The notes: a model not told the origin generated them from the sequence alone. A DNA stretch of 37,852 bases from Micrococcales bacterium (GCA_947489235.1 CANLDE010000006.1:1-37852), one strand, 5' to 3'; shown: positions 9,914 through 19,498, counted from the stretch's first letter. Translations and numbers: made by a program.

Positions 9914-11686
9914 ATGAAGAAATTAGGTACCGTTCGGACCTTGCTCCGAATATTCCCCTATGCCAAAAAGGCATTGCCGAGGATAGTTTTGGGCACAATT
10001 GCTGCTATCTCAGGGCACATGTTTGCCTTGGCAATCCCTGGATATCTGAGAAGCCTTTTTGACACTCTGGAAAACAACACCACATTCGACACCCTGCTAT
10101 TTGCAGTATTCGCGGTTCTAGGCATGGGTCTATTAGAAGCGGTGATGGTTCTGCTTCGTAGATGGCTGGTCTTGACTCCTGGCACACACGTTGAAGCGGG
10201 ACTCAGAAGAGCTCTTTATGCAAAGCTTCAAGATCTTGAAGTTGCTTTCCATGACAAATGGCCAAGCGGACAATTGCTCTCCCGTGCTTCTAGCGATTTG
10301 AGCATGATTAGACGATGGCTATCTTTTGGTCTTGTTCTTTTAGTAGCTAACCTATTCACCATTGTTGTTGGTTTTACTCTTCTGTTTTCATACAGCTGGA
10401 TACTTGCATCAGTTTTCTTCGTCGTCATGTCACCACTTTGGATTCTTGGCTTCAGATTCGAGAAGGAATACCACGTCACTGCGCGTTTGAGCCAAGATCA
10501 AGCTGGAGACCTTGCTACCTCTGTTGAGGAAAGCGTTCACGGCATTCGTGTTATCAAGGCTTTTGGTCGTGGATCATTCATGACAGAGAAGTTTGCCAAG
10601 GATGCTTTGAAGCTAAGAGGCACAGAGTTGAACAAGGCCAAGATGGAGGCAAACCTCTGGTTCTACTTCTCAACAATTCCTTCTATCGCAACTGCTATTT
10701 ATCTGCCTCTTGGTGTTTGGCAAATTGTTGAAGGAAACATGACAATTGGTCTTCTGCTTTCCTTCATCCTCACCACCCGTATTTTGCACTGGCCTATTGA
10801 CTCACTAGGTTTCCTTCTATCGATGACCATTGATGCTAGATCTGCAGTGGAGCGTTTCTTTGAAGTTATTGATACCAAGGTTGACATCACTGACCCTGAG
10901 CAGCCAAAGACCATCAAAGAACCAAAGGGTCGATTGGTCTTTGAAAATGTCAGCTTCAGATACGCAGATGCACCAGCTGAACAAACAGACTTGATTGACG
11001 GAGTTAATCTAGAAATCGAACCTGGTGAATCAGTTGCTCTAATTGGAATCACAGGTTCCGGTAAAACTTCGATTACTGCTTTGGCAACAAGGCTTTATGA
11101 GGTCACTGGTGGGTCAGTGAAACTAGATGGTGTTGACATCAGAGATCTATCTAGAGAAGAACTTAGATCTCATATCGCAATGGCGTTTGAAGACTCAACC
11201 CTGTTCAGTGACACTATTCGCAACAACGTGCTGCTTGGAAGACCTGGAAGCACAGAAGAAGATCTGGCTCAGGCCCTTGAAATTGCCCAAGCTGGTTTCG
11301 CTTACGATTTGCCTGATGGCTTAGATACCAAGATTGGCGAAGAGGGGCTATCGCTTTCAGGTGGTCAAAGACAACGTATTGCACTTGCAAGAGCGGTTGC
11401 CGCTAAACCTGCTGTTCTAGTGCTTGATGACCCGCTTTCAGCTCTAGATGTTGATACTGAAGCAATGGTTGAAGATGCTCTAAGAACGGTTCTAAAGGCA
11501 ACAACAGCTTTGATTGTTGCTCACCGTCCTTCAACTGTTCAACTAGCCGACAAGGTTGCACTCTTGCAGGATGGCAAGATTACTGCCTTCGGTAAACACA
11601 GCGATCTGATCGCCTCAAATGATCACTACAGATACGTGATTAGCAGCTTGGATGCCGCAGGAAAAATGATTGAGGTGAAGTACTAA
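9914..11686 (+). CDS. ABC exporter half-transporter, degenerate-site subunit
   Basis: A 590-residue type IV ABC exporter half: six-helix membrane domain (about residues 15-310) and nucleotide-binding domain. The ATPase motifs are Walker [10 protein letters not shown] (about 377), a Q-loop with Glu in place of Gln (AFEDSTLFS), canonical signature LSGGQRQR (about 480), Walker B VLVLDDP with Asp replacing the catalytic Glu (about 502), and IVAHRPST. The altered Q-loop and Walker B mark the non-catalytic partner of a heterodimer, as in the TM287/288 and BmrCD group. I prefer ATG at 9914 to the track's TTG at 9908 because a TANNNT box (TAGGTT) ends 8 bases before it. The partner gene starts in the stop codon (TAATG). 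Substrate unknown. Confidence 0.88.
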   Translation: MKKLGTVRTLLRIFPYAKKALPRIVLGTIAAISGHMFALAIPGYLRSLFDTLENNTTFDTLLFAVFAVLGMGLLEAVMVLLRRWLVLTPGTHVEAGLRRALYAKLQDLEVAFHDKWPSGQLLSRASSDLSMIRRWLSFGLVLLVANLFTIVVGFTLLFSYSWILASVFFVVMSPLWILGFRFEKEYHVTARLSQDQAGDLATSVEESVHGIRVIKAFGRGSFMTEKFAKDALKLRGTELNKAKMEANLWFYFSTIPSIATAIYLPLGVWQIVEGNMTIGLLLSFILTTRILHWPIDSLGFLLSMTIDARSAVERFFEVIDTKVDITDPEQPKTIKEPKGRLVFENVSFRYADAPAEQTDLIDGVNLEIEPGESVALIGITGSGKTSITALATRLYEVTGGSVKLDGVDIRDLSREELRSHIAMAFEDSTLFSDTIRNNVLLGRPGSTEEDLAQALEIAQAGFAYDLPDGLDTKIGEEGLSLSGGQRQRIALARAVAAKPAVLVLDDPLSALDVDTEAMVEDALRTVLKATTALIVAHRPSTVQLADKVALLQDGKITAFGKHSDLIASNDHYRYVISSLDAAGKMIEVKY

Positions 11687-13491
11687 TGAGCATGCAGGGC
11701 GTGAAGAACGAAGAAAAGATTGAGCTAAACAAAGAAGAGCAGGCTCGAGTTCGCGAGCGCAGCTTGAAGCTACTTGGTGAAATCATCAAACCAGTCAAGA
11801 ACAGGCTCTTTCTTTCTCTAGCATTGGTTATCACTAGCCAAGCACTTAGAGTTTCAGGGCCTTGGCTTATTGCCGCCACTGTTGACTATGCTCTACCTGC
11901 TGCCCAGGCTGGAGATCTATCTCTTTTGTACTGGACCGTTGGTGGCTATGTGACCACAGCTGTACTAGCTGGATTCACAATTGCCTACTTCTTGAGATTT
12001 GCAGCAAGAGTGAGCCAAGACATTATGTTCGGACTTCGCAAGAGGTTGTTCCGTCATACTCAGCGTCTATCTGTTGAGTTCCACGAGACATATACTTCTG
12101 GTCGAGTCATCGCTCGTCAAACCAGCGACCTAGATTCCATCAAGGAACTACTTGATTCTGGTGGTAGTGAAATGATCTCGGGTATTTTATTCATGCTCTT
12201 TACCGCTATCGCTCTGTTAACCCTAGATGCATCATCTTTCTTGATTATGTTGGTTAGCTTTATCCCACTGTTCTTCTTAACCAGATGGTTCCAAAAGAAC
12301 ACCAGAATCAGCTACCGCAAGACTCGTGTTGCCTCAGCTAAGTTGATTGTCCACTTCGTTGAGTCAATGACTGGTATTCGTGCAGTAAAGGCTTTCCGCA
12401 AGGAAAAGAGAAACCAAGATACCTATAAAGAACTAGTTGAGGATTATCGTTCAGTAAACGCTAAAGTCATTCAGCTCTTTGGTATCTACGATCCAGGGCT
12501 AATCATGATTGGTAACATCACTGTTGCCTTCGTCTTGCTGTGGGGTGGCTTTAGAGTCATGGAAGGCGATCTCGGTATCGGTGTTCTAATTTCTTGTATT
12601 TTGTATGCCAGAAGTTTCTATGAGCCTATGGAGAATCTGGCCATGTTCTATAACTCATACCAGTCAGCAAACTCTGCTCTTGAGAAGATATCAGGTGTTT
12701 TAGAAGAGGAACCTTCAGTTCCAGAAGCAACGAACCCAACACCACTAGCTCCTCGGAAAGGACACATTCAGTTCGATACTGTTGAATTCGCCTATTCCAA
12801 TGGCAAAGTGGTCCTACCTAAATTCAACATGGACATTCCAGCAGGTCAAACTATTGCTCTGGTTGGAACAACCGGTGCTGGAAAGTCAACTCTTGCAAAA
12901 CTCATTGGTCGTTTCTATGACCCAAGTGCAGGAACAGTTGAACTTGATGGTGTTGACCTACGTCAACTTACTGATGATGATCTTCGCAAAGCAGTTGTCA
13001 TGGTTACTCAAGAGGCTTACCTGTTTAGCGGAACTGTTGCTGAAAACATTTCCCTCGGTAAACCAGAAGCCACCATGGAAGAGATTGAAAGCTCAGCCAA
13101 GGCTGTTGGTGCTCACGAGTTCATCTTGAGCTTGCCTGATGGCTATGACACCGATGTGAATAAGCGTGGTGGTCGTGTTTCTTCAGGTCAGCGTCAGTTG
13201 ATTTCCTTTGCTAGAGCGTTCATCGCTGACCCTACTGTTCTGATTCTGGATGAGGCTACAAGTTCACTAGATATCCCAAGCGAGCGTATGGTGCAGAAGG
13301 GTTTGCAGACTCTGCTAGCAGGCCGAACAGCCATCATTATTGCTCACAGGCTCTCAACTGTCTCTATTGCTGACCGGGTTGTGGTTATGGAGCATGGTCA
13401 GATCATCGAAGATGACGAGCCAGCAGTATTGATTGCTGGCACAGGTAAGTTTGCCAAGATGCATAAGGCTTGGCGCGACTCACTAGTTTAG
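11686..13491 (+). CDS. ABC exporter half-transporter, catalytic-site subunit
   Basis: A 601-residue ABC exporter half, partner of the previous gene. A charged N-terminal segment of about 35 residues precedes a six-helix membrane domain. The ATPase domain has Walker [10 protein letters not shown] (about 392), a normal Q-loop ([11 protein letters not shown]), Walker [13 protein letters not shown] with the catalytic Glu (about 518) and IIAHRLSTV. Its signature is VSSGQRQ instead of LSGGQ (about 495). In the head-to-tail dimer this weak signature faces the weak Walker B of the partner, while its good Walker B faces the partner's good LSGGQ. That gives one degenerate and one working ATP site. Likely a multidrug or lipid exporter; the substrate cannot be read from sequence. 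Confidence 0.9.
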   Translation: MSMQGVKNEEKIELNKEEQARVRERSLKLLGEIIKPVKNRLFLSLALVITSQALRVSGPWLIAATVDYALPAAQAGDLSLLYWTVGGYVTTAVLAGFTIAYFLRFAARVSQDIMFGLRKRLFRHTQRLSVEFHETYTSGRVIARQTSDLDSIKELLDSGGSEMISGILFMLFTAIALLTLDASSFLIMLVSFIPLFFLTRWFQKNTRISYRKTRVASAKLIVHFVESMTGIRAVKAFRKEKRNQDTYKELVEDYRSVNAKVIQLFGIYDPGLIMIGNITVAFVLLWGGFRVMEGDLGIGVLISCILYARSFYEPMENLAMFYNSYQSANSALEKISGVLEEEPSVPEATNPTPLAPRKGHIQFDTVEFAYSNGKVVLPKFNMDIPAGQTIALVGTTGAGKSTLAKLIGRFYDPSAGTVELDGVDLRQLTDDDLRKAVVMVTQEAYLFSGTVAENISLGKPEATMEEIESSAKAVGAHEFILSLPDGYDTDVNKRGGRVSSGQRQLISFARAFIADPTVLILDEATSSLDIPSERMVQKGLQTLLAGRTAIIIAHRLSTVSIADRVVVMEHGQIIEDDEPAVLIAGTGKFAKMHKAWRDSLV

Positions 13492-13530
13492 GCTTTATAG
13501 GTTGTAAGAAAGAAAAGACAAGGAATCAAC

Positions 13531-14748
13531 ATGGAAAAAATCAAGGTAGTTGGCAAGGTCGTAGAGCTTGACGGCGATGAAATGACCCGCATCATCTGGC
13601 AAAACATCAAGGATTCTTTGATCTTGCCTTTTCTAGATGTTGATCTTGACTACTACGACCTATCCATTGAGCACCGCGACGCAACCGATGACCAGGTAAC
13701 CATTGATGCAGCTAATGCAATCAAGAAGCACGGTGTTGGTGTGAAGTGTGCAACTATCACTCCTGATGAAGCTCGTGTAGTTGAGTTTGGTTTGAAGAAG
13801 ATGTGGAAGTCCCCTAATGGAACTATCCGTAATATCTTGGATGGTGTTGTTTTCCGTGAGCCAATCATTATTTCTAATGTGCCAAGACTGGTACCTGGCT
13901 GGACTAAGCCAATCATCATTGGCCGTCACGCCCATGGTGATCAATACAAGGCAACTGATTTCAAAGTGCCTGGTGCAGGCCGAGTAACAATGACTTGGGC
14001 ACCAGCGGATGGCTCAGAGCCAACTACTATGACTGTGGCTGATTACCCTGAGCACGGTGGGGTTGCGATGGGTATGTATAACTACATGGACTCTATTCGT
14101 GACTTTGCTCGAGCATCTTTCAACTATGGGCTTTCGCGTAACTACCCGGTATACCTATCAACTAAGAACACAATCTTGAAGGCATACGATGGTGCTTTCA
14201 AGGATGCCTTCCAAGAAGTATTTGATGCTGAATACAAAGCTAAGTTTGAGGCCGCTGGTTTGACCTATGAGCACCGTCTAATCGATGACATGGTTGCTGC
14301 TGCTTTGAAGTGGGAAGGTGGCTACGTTTGGGCCTGTAAGAACTATGACGGTGACGTTCAGAGTGACACTGTTGCTCAGGGCTTTGGATCTCTTGGTCTG
14401 ATGACTTCTGTGCTAACTACTCCTGATGGCAAAACTGCTCTTGCAGAAGCTGCTCATGGAACAGTGACTAGACACTACCGCGATCACCAAGCAGGTAAGA
14501 AGACAAGCACTAACCCGATTGCTTCTATCTACGCATGGACAAGAGCGTTGATGCATCGTGCAGAACTTGATGGCACACCAGAAGTAGCAAAATTTGCTGA
14601 GACATTGGAAGATGTTGTTATTAAGACTGTTGAGTCAGGCCACATGACGAAAGATCTAGCTCTACTCGTTGGTAAAGAACAGGCTTACCAAACAACCGAT
14701 GAGTTCATGAGCTCACTGGCTACTAACCTAAAGGCTAGATTGGCATAG
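13531..14748 (+). CDS. icd: isocitrate dehydrogenase (NADP+), eukaryote-like homodimeric type
   Basis: A 405-residue subfamily II NADP isocitrate dehydrogenase, resembling human IDH1 more than E. coli Icd. The start [25 protein letters not shown] (substrate-binding Ser/Asn), [17 protein letters not shown] (metal-binding Asp) and the coenzyme segment [12 protein letters not shown] are diagnostic; the Arg-His pair in that last segment contacts the 2'-phosphate of NADP in characterised homologues. It converts isocitrate to 2-oxoglutarate and CO2 and supplies NADPH. AAGGAATCAAC before the ATG is a good ribosome-binding site. A strong terminator follows. Confidence 0.97.
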   Translation: MEKIKVVGKVVELDGDEMTRIIWQNIKDSLILPFLDVDLDYYDLSIEHRDATDDQVTIDAANAIKKHGVGVKCATITPDEARVVEFGLKKMWKSPNGTIRNILDGVVFREPIIISNVPRLVPGWTKPIIIGRHAHGDQYKATDFKVPGAGRVTMTWAPADGSEPTTMTVADYPEHGGVAMGMYNYMDSIRDFARASFNYGLSRNYPVYLSTKNTILKAYDGAFKDAFQEVFDAEYKAKFEAAGLTYEHRLIDDMVAAALKWEGGYVWACKNYDGDVQSDTVAQGFGSLGLMTSVLTTPDGKTALAEAAHGTVTRHYRDHQAGKKTSTNPIASIYAWTRALMHRAELDGTPEVAKFAETLEDVVIKTVESGHMTKDLALLVGKEQAYQTTDEFMSSLATNLKARLA

Positions 14749-14779
14749 ATGTTGATAAGTCAAAGAGTACTTTGACTGT

Positions 14780-14819
14780 GTAAAACTCCAGCAGGATTTC
14801 TGTTGGAGTTTTACTTTTA
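14780..14819 (+). terminator. rho-independent terminator after icd
   Basis: GTAAAACTCCAGCAG and TGTTGGAGTTTTAC form a long stem with one mismatch around a short loop, followed by TTTTAT. A second small inverted repeat (GTCAAAG, 4 bases, CTTTGAC; 14759-14776) lies just before it. The T-tract ends only 5 bases before the ATG of the surface-protein gene, so the element borders, and perhaps overlaps, that gene's promoter. Confidence 0.8.
14812..14817 (+). promoter_or_regulatory. candidate -10 box for the surface-protein gene, inside the terminator T-tract
   Basis: TACTTT fits TANNNT and ends 7 bases before the ATG at 14825, the spacing expected for a leaderless transcript. There is no Shine-Dalgarno in front of that ATG. 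The hexamer lies within the 3' arm and T-tract of the icd terminator. No -35 is recognisable. Confidence 0.35.
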
Positions 14820-14824
14820 TCTGC

Positions 14825-16954
14825 ATGCAAATAAAAAACAAATCACGCCTGCCAAAAGTTTTCACTTTGGCCGGTGCATTATCGATAGTTCTTGGAGCGG
14901 TTGTTGTTCCAGCAGTTCAAGCTGTAGCAACCAATCCAACACCAGTTTGTAATGCCACTGGTACCAGCTGCACAGTCAGCTTCCCTTATGCCGGTGACTA
15001 CTACACCTGGACACCTCCTGCAGATGTTCGCACTGTGTCAATTTCAATTGCAGGAGCACAAGGTGGTCGATCCGGTGGTAACGGTTCAAAGACCACTGCC
15101 ACTTTCCGAACCGTTCCAACAACACCACTATTTATTTATGTAGGTGGACAAGGATCATCTGGTAACGGTGCCGCTGGTGGTTATAACGGTGGTGGCGCTG
15201 CAGGTTCAGGTCACAACGATGAAGGCTCTGGTGGTGGAGCGACAGATATCAGAACTAGCACAGCGCTAGCTGATCGCATTGCAGTTGCAGGTGGCGGTGG
15301 TGGCACCGGTGGTTGGGTAGGTGGCGCTGGTGGTTCTGCTTCTGCTACAACAGCCAACCCTGGCGGTAACGGTCAAGGCCTAGGTGGTGGTGCCGGTACA
15401 CCAACAGCAGGCGGAGCAGGTGGAACCTCTAACGGAACTCTGACGACACCTGGTGCCGCGGGAGCTCTAGGAGTTGGTGGTGCTGGAGGAAGCGCTAATA
15501 ACCCATCTAGCTCAGTCTCTGGAGGCGGTGGTGGCGGTGGCGGCTACTACGGCGGTGGTGGCGGTGGCGCAGACACCGAACCTTCACTCACAGACGGTGG
15601 CGGTGGTGGTGGTGGATCTAGCTTTACCAACGCAACTAGATTCCAATCAGTTGTATACACAGCTGCTTGGCAGCCAGCTAACGGCGCAGCCAGCATCACT
15701 TACAACTTAGGTCCAAGTGTGACTTCATTCACAGCACCAGCTTCACCTAGCAAAGCTGTTGCTCCAGTATTCAACATTAGGTTTGGTCAAAGTGTTACTG
15801 GTCTCACAGCTGATGACTTCACTATCTCTGGAACAGTAACCGGTTGTTACATCTCAACTCTTACAGGAAGCGGAGCTAACTATGCGGCTACTGTATCTGG
15901 CTGTAGCGATGGAAGTATTACCCTTACATTGAAAGTTGATACGGTCAACGGAAATGCAATCGGTCCGGTGAGAGCTGTATCGACTACACCAATCACTTTG
16001 GACAGAACCCTTCCTGAAATCAGCACACTAATCAAGCAGCCAAGCACAAATGATTTGATCATCTACAAAGCTGTATTCACTGAATCAGTAACTGGTTTAG
16101 CAGGAGATAGCACTGACTGGTTAGTCAAAGGTACCGGTTGTGTTATCCAGTTCCTAACTGGATCTGGCACTGACTACACAATAACTATCGCTAACTGTTC
16201 TAATGGAAACCTCGCTGGCCTAGTTCTGAACCCATTATCAGTTTCTGATACTGCAGGAAATATTGGCCCTAGCCTTCCAAACCAAACGCCTGTAACCAAG
16301 ATCGACACAACCGCTCCAGTGCTTCGAGTTACTGACATCACAGCACCTGGCGTTGGTGGTCTACCAATCTGGGTCTTTGATAGCGAAGAACCAACTACCG
16401 GTATGGCTGCGAATAAGTTCACCTTCTCAGGAACAGCAACCAACTGTGTGATGAACTACTCAGTACTTCGTGCAGGGCTGGGCTGGCAGATCGAACTAAC
16501 TGGCTGTGGTGTTGGTTCGACTCTGGTTACCCTAGCTGCTAACTCAGTAACCGACCTAGCTGGAAACACTGGACCAACAGCAGCATTGGCATCAAATACG
16601 ATCAACATCACACCAGATGAGATTGTGAATCAAAACCTCAATGCCTCAGGTCAGCCAACCGGTGCAACAGTGAAAGACCCTAAGCCAACGCCAACAGAGG
16701 TGAATCCTGAACTACCTGAAAAGGTAACTGAAGACACACCAACTGTTGAAGAATCGTTGCCAGTGAAGGAAAGTCAGCAGGAGGAGCTTCAGCCAATAAC
16801 TGAAGAACTAAAGGAAGAAGCGTCTAAAAAGTTGGTTCTTTCACAAAATGAAGCCCAACCCTTATTCCTGATTGCAGGACTCCTAGCACTAGCTCTTTCA
16901 TTAGCTGCTTTTGCTGCTGGAACTACTCTGCGCTTTAGGAGAAGAAGACACTAA
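14825..16954 (+). CDS. glycine-rich, Ig-like, membrane-anchored surface protein
   Basis: A 709-residue exported protein of unrecognised function. Residues 1-34 are a signal peptide (basic start, hydrophobic core, AVQA cleavage site). Residues 40-295 are a glycine-rich domain whose start (YTWTPPADVRTVSISIAGAQGG) and tracts such as GGGGGGGGYYGGGGGG resemble the bacterial 'glycine-rich protein' beta domain. Three Ig-like repeats follow at about 298-391, 392-492 and 493-593; each has two cysteines roughly 15-20 residues apart, possibly one disulfide per repeat. Residues 597-672 are rich in Pro, Thr and Glu, a likely wall-spanning stalk. A transmembrane helix (about 679-702) and RFRRRRH end the chain. 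No LPXTG sorting motif is seen, so it is probably held by the helix. Adhesion or a surface coat is a guess. Start chosen because it alone gives the full signal peptide. Confidence 0.85.
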   Translation: MQIKNKSRLPKVFTLAGALSIVLGAVVVPAVQAVATNPTPVCNATGTSCTVSFPYAGDYYTWTPPADVRTVSISIAGAQGGRSGGNGSKTTATFRTVPTTPLFIYVGGQGSSGNGAAGGYNGGGAAGSGHNDEGSGGGATDIRTSTALADRIAVAGGGGGTGGWVGGAGGSASATTANPGGNGQGLGGGAGTPTAGGAGGTSNGTLTTPGAAGALGVGGAGGSANNPSSSVSGGGGGGGGYYGGGGGGADTEPSLTDGGGGGGGSSFTNATRFQSVVYTAAWQPANGAASITYNLGPSVTSFTAPASPSKAVAPVFNIRFGQSVTGLTADDFTISGTVTGCYISTLTGSGANYAATVSGCSDGSITLTLKVDTVNGNAIGPVRAVSTTPITLDRTLPEISTLIKQPSTNDLIIYKAVFTESVTGLAGDSTDWLVKGTGCVIQFLTGSGTDYTITIANCSNGNLAGLVLNPLSVSDTAGNIGPSLPNQTPVTKIDTTAPVLRVTDITAPGVGGLPIWVFDSEEPTTGMAANKFTFSGTATNCVMNYSVLRAGLGWQIELTGCGVGSTLVTLAANSVTDLAGNTGPTAALASNTINITPDEIVNQNLNASGQPTGATVKDPKPTPTEVNPELPEKVTEDTPTVEESLPVKESQQEELQPITEELKEEASKKLVLSQNEAQPLFLIAGLLALALSLAAFAAGTTLRFRRRRH

Positions 16955-16976
16955 ACAAAGATTGAAGACCCTCGTC

Positions 16977-17834
16977 TTAGTGGAAGATGATGGTTCGCTC
17001 GTTATCGAGTAATACTCGATGTTCAGCAAACCATCTAACTGCTTGGGCGAGGGTCTTTGATTCAACATCTTGGCCCATTGCCACAAGGTCCTGTTTTGAT
17101 TTACCGTGATCTACTCGGATTACATTCTGTTCAATGATTGGGCCCTCATCGAGATCAGCTGTCACAAAGTGTGCGGTTGCACCAATAAGTTTTACACCAC
17201 GGTTATGCGCTTGAGCGTATGGATTAGCTCCCTTGAAGCCTGGCAGGAAGGAGTGATGAATGTTAATGATTTTGCCTTCAAACTCCCGACAGAATTCTGG
17301 GCTAAGTACCTGCATGAATCTGGCTAGCACAATCACTTCGATATTGTTTTTGTGAATGTATTCACGAAGCATTTGCTCAAAGGTAGCTTTGGTGGCTGAA
17401 TCAGTTATTGCATGAGATTCAAAGTGAACCCCATAGAAACCTGCAAGCTCTGAAAGATCTGGGTGGTTACCAAAAACGGCAGGAACCTCAATTGGTATTT
17501 GACCTGATCTTTGGTTGAAAAGTAAATCGTTTAAACAGTGAGCGCTCTTGCTTACCAGGATTACGGCTTTTACTTTGCGGCCAACTTCATCGATGTGCCA
17601 TTGGGCATCGTACTTTTTGGCTACAACGGAGAGCTTCTCTGCAAATTCTGCTTTAGTGGCACTAACCTCAACCTGCAGGCGCATGAAGAACTTGCCACTC
17701 TCGGAGCTAGTGAACTGCTTGCTTTCGGTGATATTGCCCTGAGCCTGAACAATAGCCCCCGAGATGGAGTGGACTATGCCCGGTTGGTCAGTGCAAACGA
17801 AGGTCAAGACCCAGTGGTTTATTGGCGTGCTCAT
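16977..17834 (-). CDS. purU: formyltetrahydrofolate deformylase
   Basis: A 285-residue enzyme with an N-terminal ACT domain (VLTFVCTDQPGIVHSISGAI, about residues 8-80) and a C-terminal formyltransferase-like hydrolase domain. VLARFMQVLS, INIHHSFLPGFKGANPY and GATAHFVTADLDEGPIIEQ are the PurU versions of the PurN motifs. It hydrolyses 10-formyl-THF to formate and THF; in E. coli the ACT domain senses glycine and methionine. Together the ACT domain and HHSFLPGFKG separate it from PurN. GGAG sits very close (3 bases) to the ATG, so translation may be coupled to the 42-residue gene that ends 20 bases upstream. It converges with the surface-protein gene. Confidence 0.95.
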   Translation of the reverse strand: MSTPINHWVLTFVCTDQPGIVHSISGAIVQAQGNITESKQFTSSESGKFFMRLQVEVSATKAEFAEKLSVVAKKYDAQWHIDEVGRKVKAVILVSKSAHCLNDLLFNQRSGQIPIEVPAVFGNHPDLSELAGFYGVHFESHAITDSATKATFEQMLREYIHKNNIEVIVLARFMQVLSPEFCREFEGKIINIHHSFLPGFKGANPYAQAHNRGVKLIGATAHFVTADLDEGPIIEQNVIRVDHGKSKQDLVAMGQDVESKTLAQAVRWFAEHRVLLDNERTIIFH

Positions 17835-17854
17835 AGGCTCCAGTTTAGGCTCCG

Positions 17855-17983
17855 CTAGTCATCTAGCCGGTCGTCTTGGTTCCTTTGGCTTTTTCTATAG
17901 GACAAAGACTTGCCTAGGACCACTCCAGCCAATATTAGGCCAACCACAATCATGCTGATTCCGATGATATTCCCTAGTGGCAC
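17855..17983 (-). CDS. small single-helix membrane protein upstream of purU
   Basis: A 42-residue frame too short for the supplied track. It reads GTG, then PLGNIIGISMIVVGLILAGVV, a single hydrophobic helix, and then a charged tail (KSLSYRKSQRNQDDRLDD) before TAG. AAGGAT lies 7 bases before the GTG, a good ribosome-binding site, and is what persuades me that this is translated. It is on the same strand as purU and ends 20 bases before it, so they probably form a two-gene unit. The function is not recognised. The helix-then-basic layout suggests a cytoplasmic C-terminus. A hairpin covers its ribosome-binding site. Confidence 0.6.
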   Translation of the reverse strand: MPLGNIIGISMIVVGLILAGVVLGKSLSYRKSQRNQDDRLDD

Positions 17984-17989
17984 TTATAG

Positions 17990-18023
17990 ATCCTTGCTAT
18001 GTTCGTTTCTCTGAAGCAAGGAT
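17990..18023 (-). promoter_or_regulatory. hairpin covering the ribosome-binding site of the small membrane protein
   Basis: On the minus strand ATCCTTGCT, a 16-base loop and AGCAAGGAT form a perfect 9-bp stem. The 3' arm contains the AAGGAT Shine-Dalgarno of the gene starting at 17983. If it folds in the mRNA it would hide the site; as DNA it could also be a repressor operator. Confidence 0.5.
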
Positions 18024-18110
18024 AGTCAATATTCCGTTTACCGATTGTTTACTCAGGAGTCGTGTCGCAAATGGTGTGGTTAAGCCATATTTTGCCTCTG
18101 CACTAGAATT

Positions 18111-18185
18111 GCCTTATCGCAACTGGCGTTAAAGATGGATTTCCATCAGGGAGCGAAGGCATTTTGGTCGTACGCCTGGGCCAAA
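18111..18185 (+). ncRNA. ZTP (pfl) riboswitch upstream of glyA-folD
   Basis: The conserved ZTP riboswitch pieces occur in order: ACTGGCG, a small hairpin GATGG-attt-CCATC, GGGAGCG, a linker, and GCCTGGGC. Helix P1 is formed by GCCT-(ta)-TCGC (18111-18120) with GCGAAGGC (18153-18160). TTTGG (18163-18167) and CCAAA (18181-18185) close the last hairpin around the GCCTGGG segment. The class binds ZTP/ZMP (AICAR ribotide), which builds up when 10-formyl-THF runs short, and switches on one-carbon genes; glyA and folD are known targets. The glyA Shine-Dalgarno AAGGAG lies 16 bases after it with no T-tract, suggesting control of translation. Confidence 0.88.
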
Positions 18186-18213
18186 CCACTTTATAGCCGT
18201 TAAGGAGTTCCCA

Positions 18214-19494
18214 ATGTCCCAAGTGCCTCAAGAGTTTAATTCCCCACTAGCTGCAGCAGATCCTGAGATCGCTGCTGTCTTACAAGCAGAGCTAGATCGC
18301 CAGCGCAACTTCCTTGAGATGATTGCCAGCGAAAACTTTGTCTCAAGAGCAGTTCTTGAAACCCAAGGATCAGTGCTGACAAACAAGTATGCAGAAGGCT
18401 ACCCAGGTAAGAGATACTACGGTGGTTGCGAAGCAGTTGATGTTGCTGAGAATCTAGCTCGCAATAGAGCCAAAGAACTATTTGGTGCTGAGCACGCAAA
18501 CGTTCAACCACACTCAGGAGCAACCGCTAATGCTGCTGTGCTGCAGGCTTTTTGTAAGCCAGGAGATCGTATCCTCGGTCTAGAGCTAGCTCACGGTGGA
18601 CACCTCACTCACGGTATGAAGTTGAACTTCTCAGGTAAGACTTATGAGGCTCATGCCTATGAACTAAATCCAGACACTTTCTTGATGGACATGGACATAA
18701 TCCGTAAACGTGCTCATGAAGTTATGCCCAAGGTCCTAATCGCTGGTTGGTCAGCATATTCTCGTCAGATTGATTTTGCTGAATTTAGAAAGATTGCTGA
18801 TGAAGTTGGAGCAATCCTCTGGGTGGACATGGCACACATTGCAGGACTAGTTGCTGCCGGTTTACACCCAAACCCAGTTCCATTTGCTGATGTTGTTTCA
18901 ACTACTGTTCACAAAACTCTTGCAGGACCTAGATCAGGTTTGATTCTCTGCAAGGCTGAGCATGCCAAGAAGATTGACTCTGCTGTATTCCCAGGTCAAC
19001 AGGGTGGACCACTGATGCATGTTATCGCTGGTAAAGCTGTTGCATTCAAAGCAGCTATGGGTCCAGAGTTTAGAGACAGACAGGAAAGAACAATCAGAGG
19101 AGCACAGCTAATTGCTGAGCGACTAATGCAAGCAGATGTTAGAGCTAACGGTGTTGATGTGCTAACTGGTGGAACTGATGTTCACCTAGTTCTAGTTGAT
19201 CTTCGAAACTCTCCAATTGATGGCAAGACCTGCGAAGACCTGTTACATGATGTTGGTATCACGGTAAACCGAAACTCCGTTCCTAATGATCCAAGACCAC
19301 CACTAACAACTTCTGGTGTCCGAATTGGAACTCCTGCTCTGGCAACCCGTGGTTTTGGTGATGCTGAGTTCACTGAGGTAGCCGATATCATTGCTCACGT
19401 TGTAATGCCAAATCCAGACATTGATGCGCTTGCTGATCGAGTCCGTGCACTAACCCATGCATTCCCGCTTTATAACGGCCTAGAGAACTGGTAA
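18214..19494 (+). CDS. glyA: serine hydroxymethyltransferase
   Basis: A 426-residue PLP enzyme of fold type I, normal length. [31 protein letters not shown] and [10 protein letters not shown] are SHMT hallmarks, and [14 protein letters not shown] carries the PLP-binding lysine. It converts serine and THF to glycine and 5,10-methylene-THF, the main source of one-carbon units. AAGGAG six bases before the ATG is a strong ribosome-binding site. The ZTP riboswitch in the leader should raise expression when 10-formyl-THF is low. folD follows after 4 bases. Confidence 0.97.
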   Translation: MSQVPQEFNSPLAAADPEIAAVLQAELDRQRNFLEMIASENFVSRAVLETQGSVLTNKYAEGYPGKRYYGGCEAVDVAENLARNRAKELFGAEHANVQPHSGATANAAVLQAFCKPGDRILGLELAHGGHLTHGMKLNFSGKTYEAHAYELNPDTFLMDMDIIRKRAHEVMPKVLIAGWSAYSRQIDFAEFRKIADEVGAILWVDMAHIAGLVAAGLHPNPVPFADVVSTTVHKTLAGPRSGLILCKAEHAKKIDSAVFPGQQGGPLMHVIAGKAVAFKAAMGPEFRDRQERTIRGAQLIAERLMQADVRANGVDVLTGGTDVHLVLVDLRNSPIDGKTCEDLLHDVGITVNRNSVPNDPRPPLTTSGVRIGTPALATRGFGDAEFTEVADIIAHVVMPNPDIDALADRVRALTHAFPLYNGLENW

Positions 19495-19498
19495 GTCA

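Noticed and set aside
15150-15640. GGN-rich DNA considered as a CRISPR or minisatellite array
   Set aside because: Units are irregular and follow the codons of a glycine-rich domain; there are no constant repeats with unique spacers.
16965-16978. Small inverted repeat AAGAC-cctc-GTCTT between the surface-protein and purU ends
   Set aside because: Only 5 bp and without a T-tract; too weak to call a terminator.
17538-17858. 106-residue plus-strand frame opposite purU (and 17106..17327, 17548..17742, 17764..17958)
   Set aside because: They lie antisense to a clear PurU protein, show no domain-like sequence and have no convincing ribosome-binding site.
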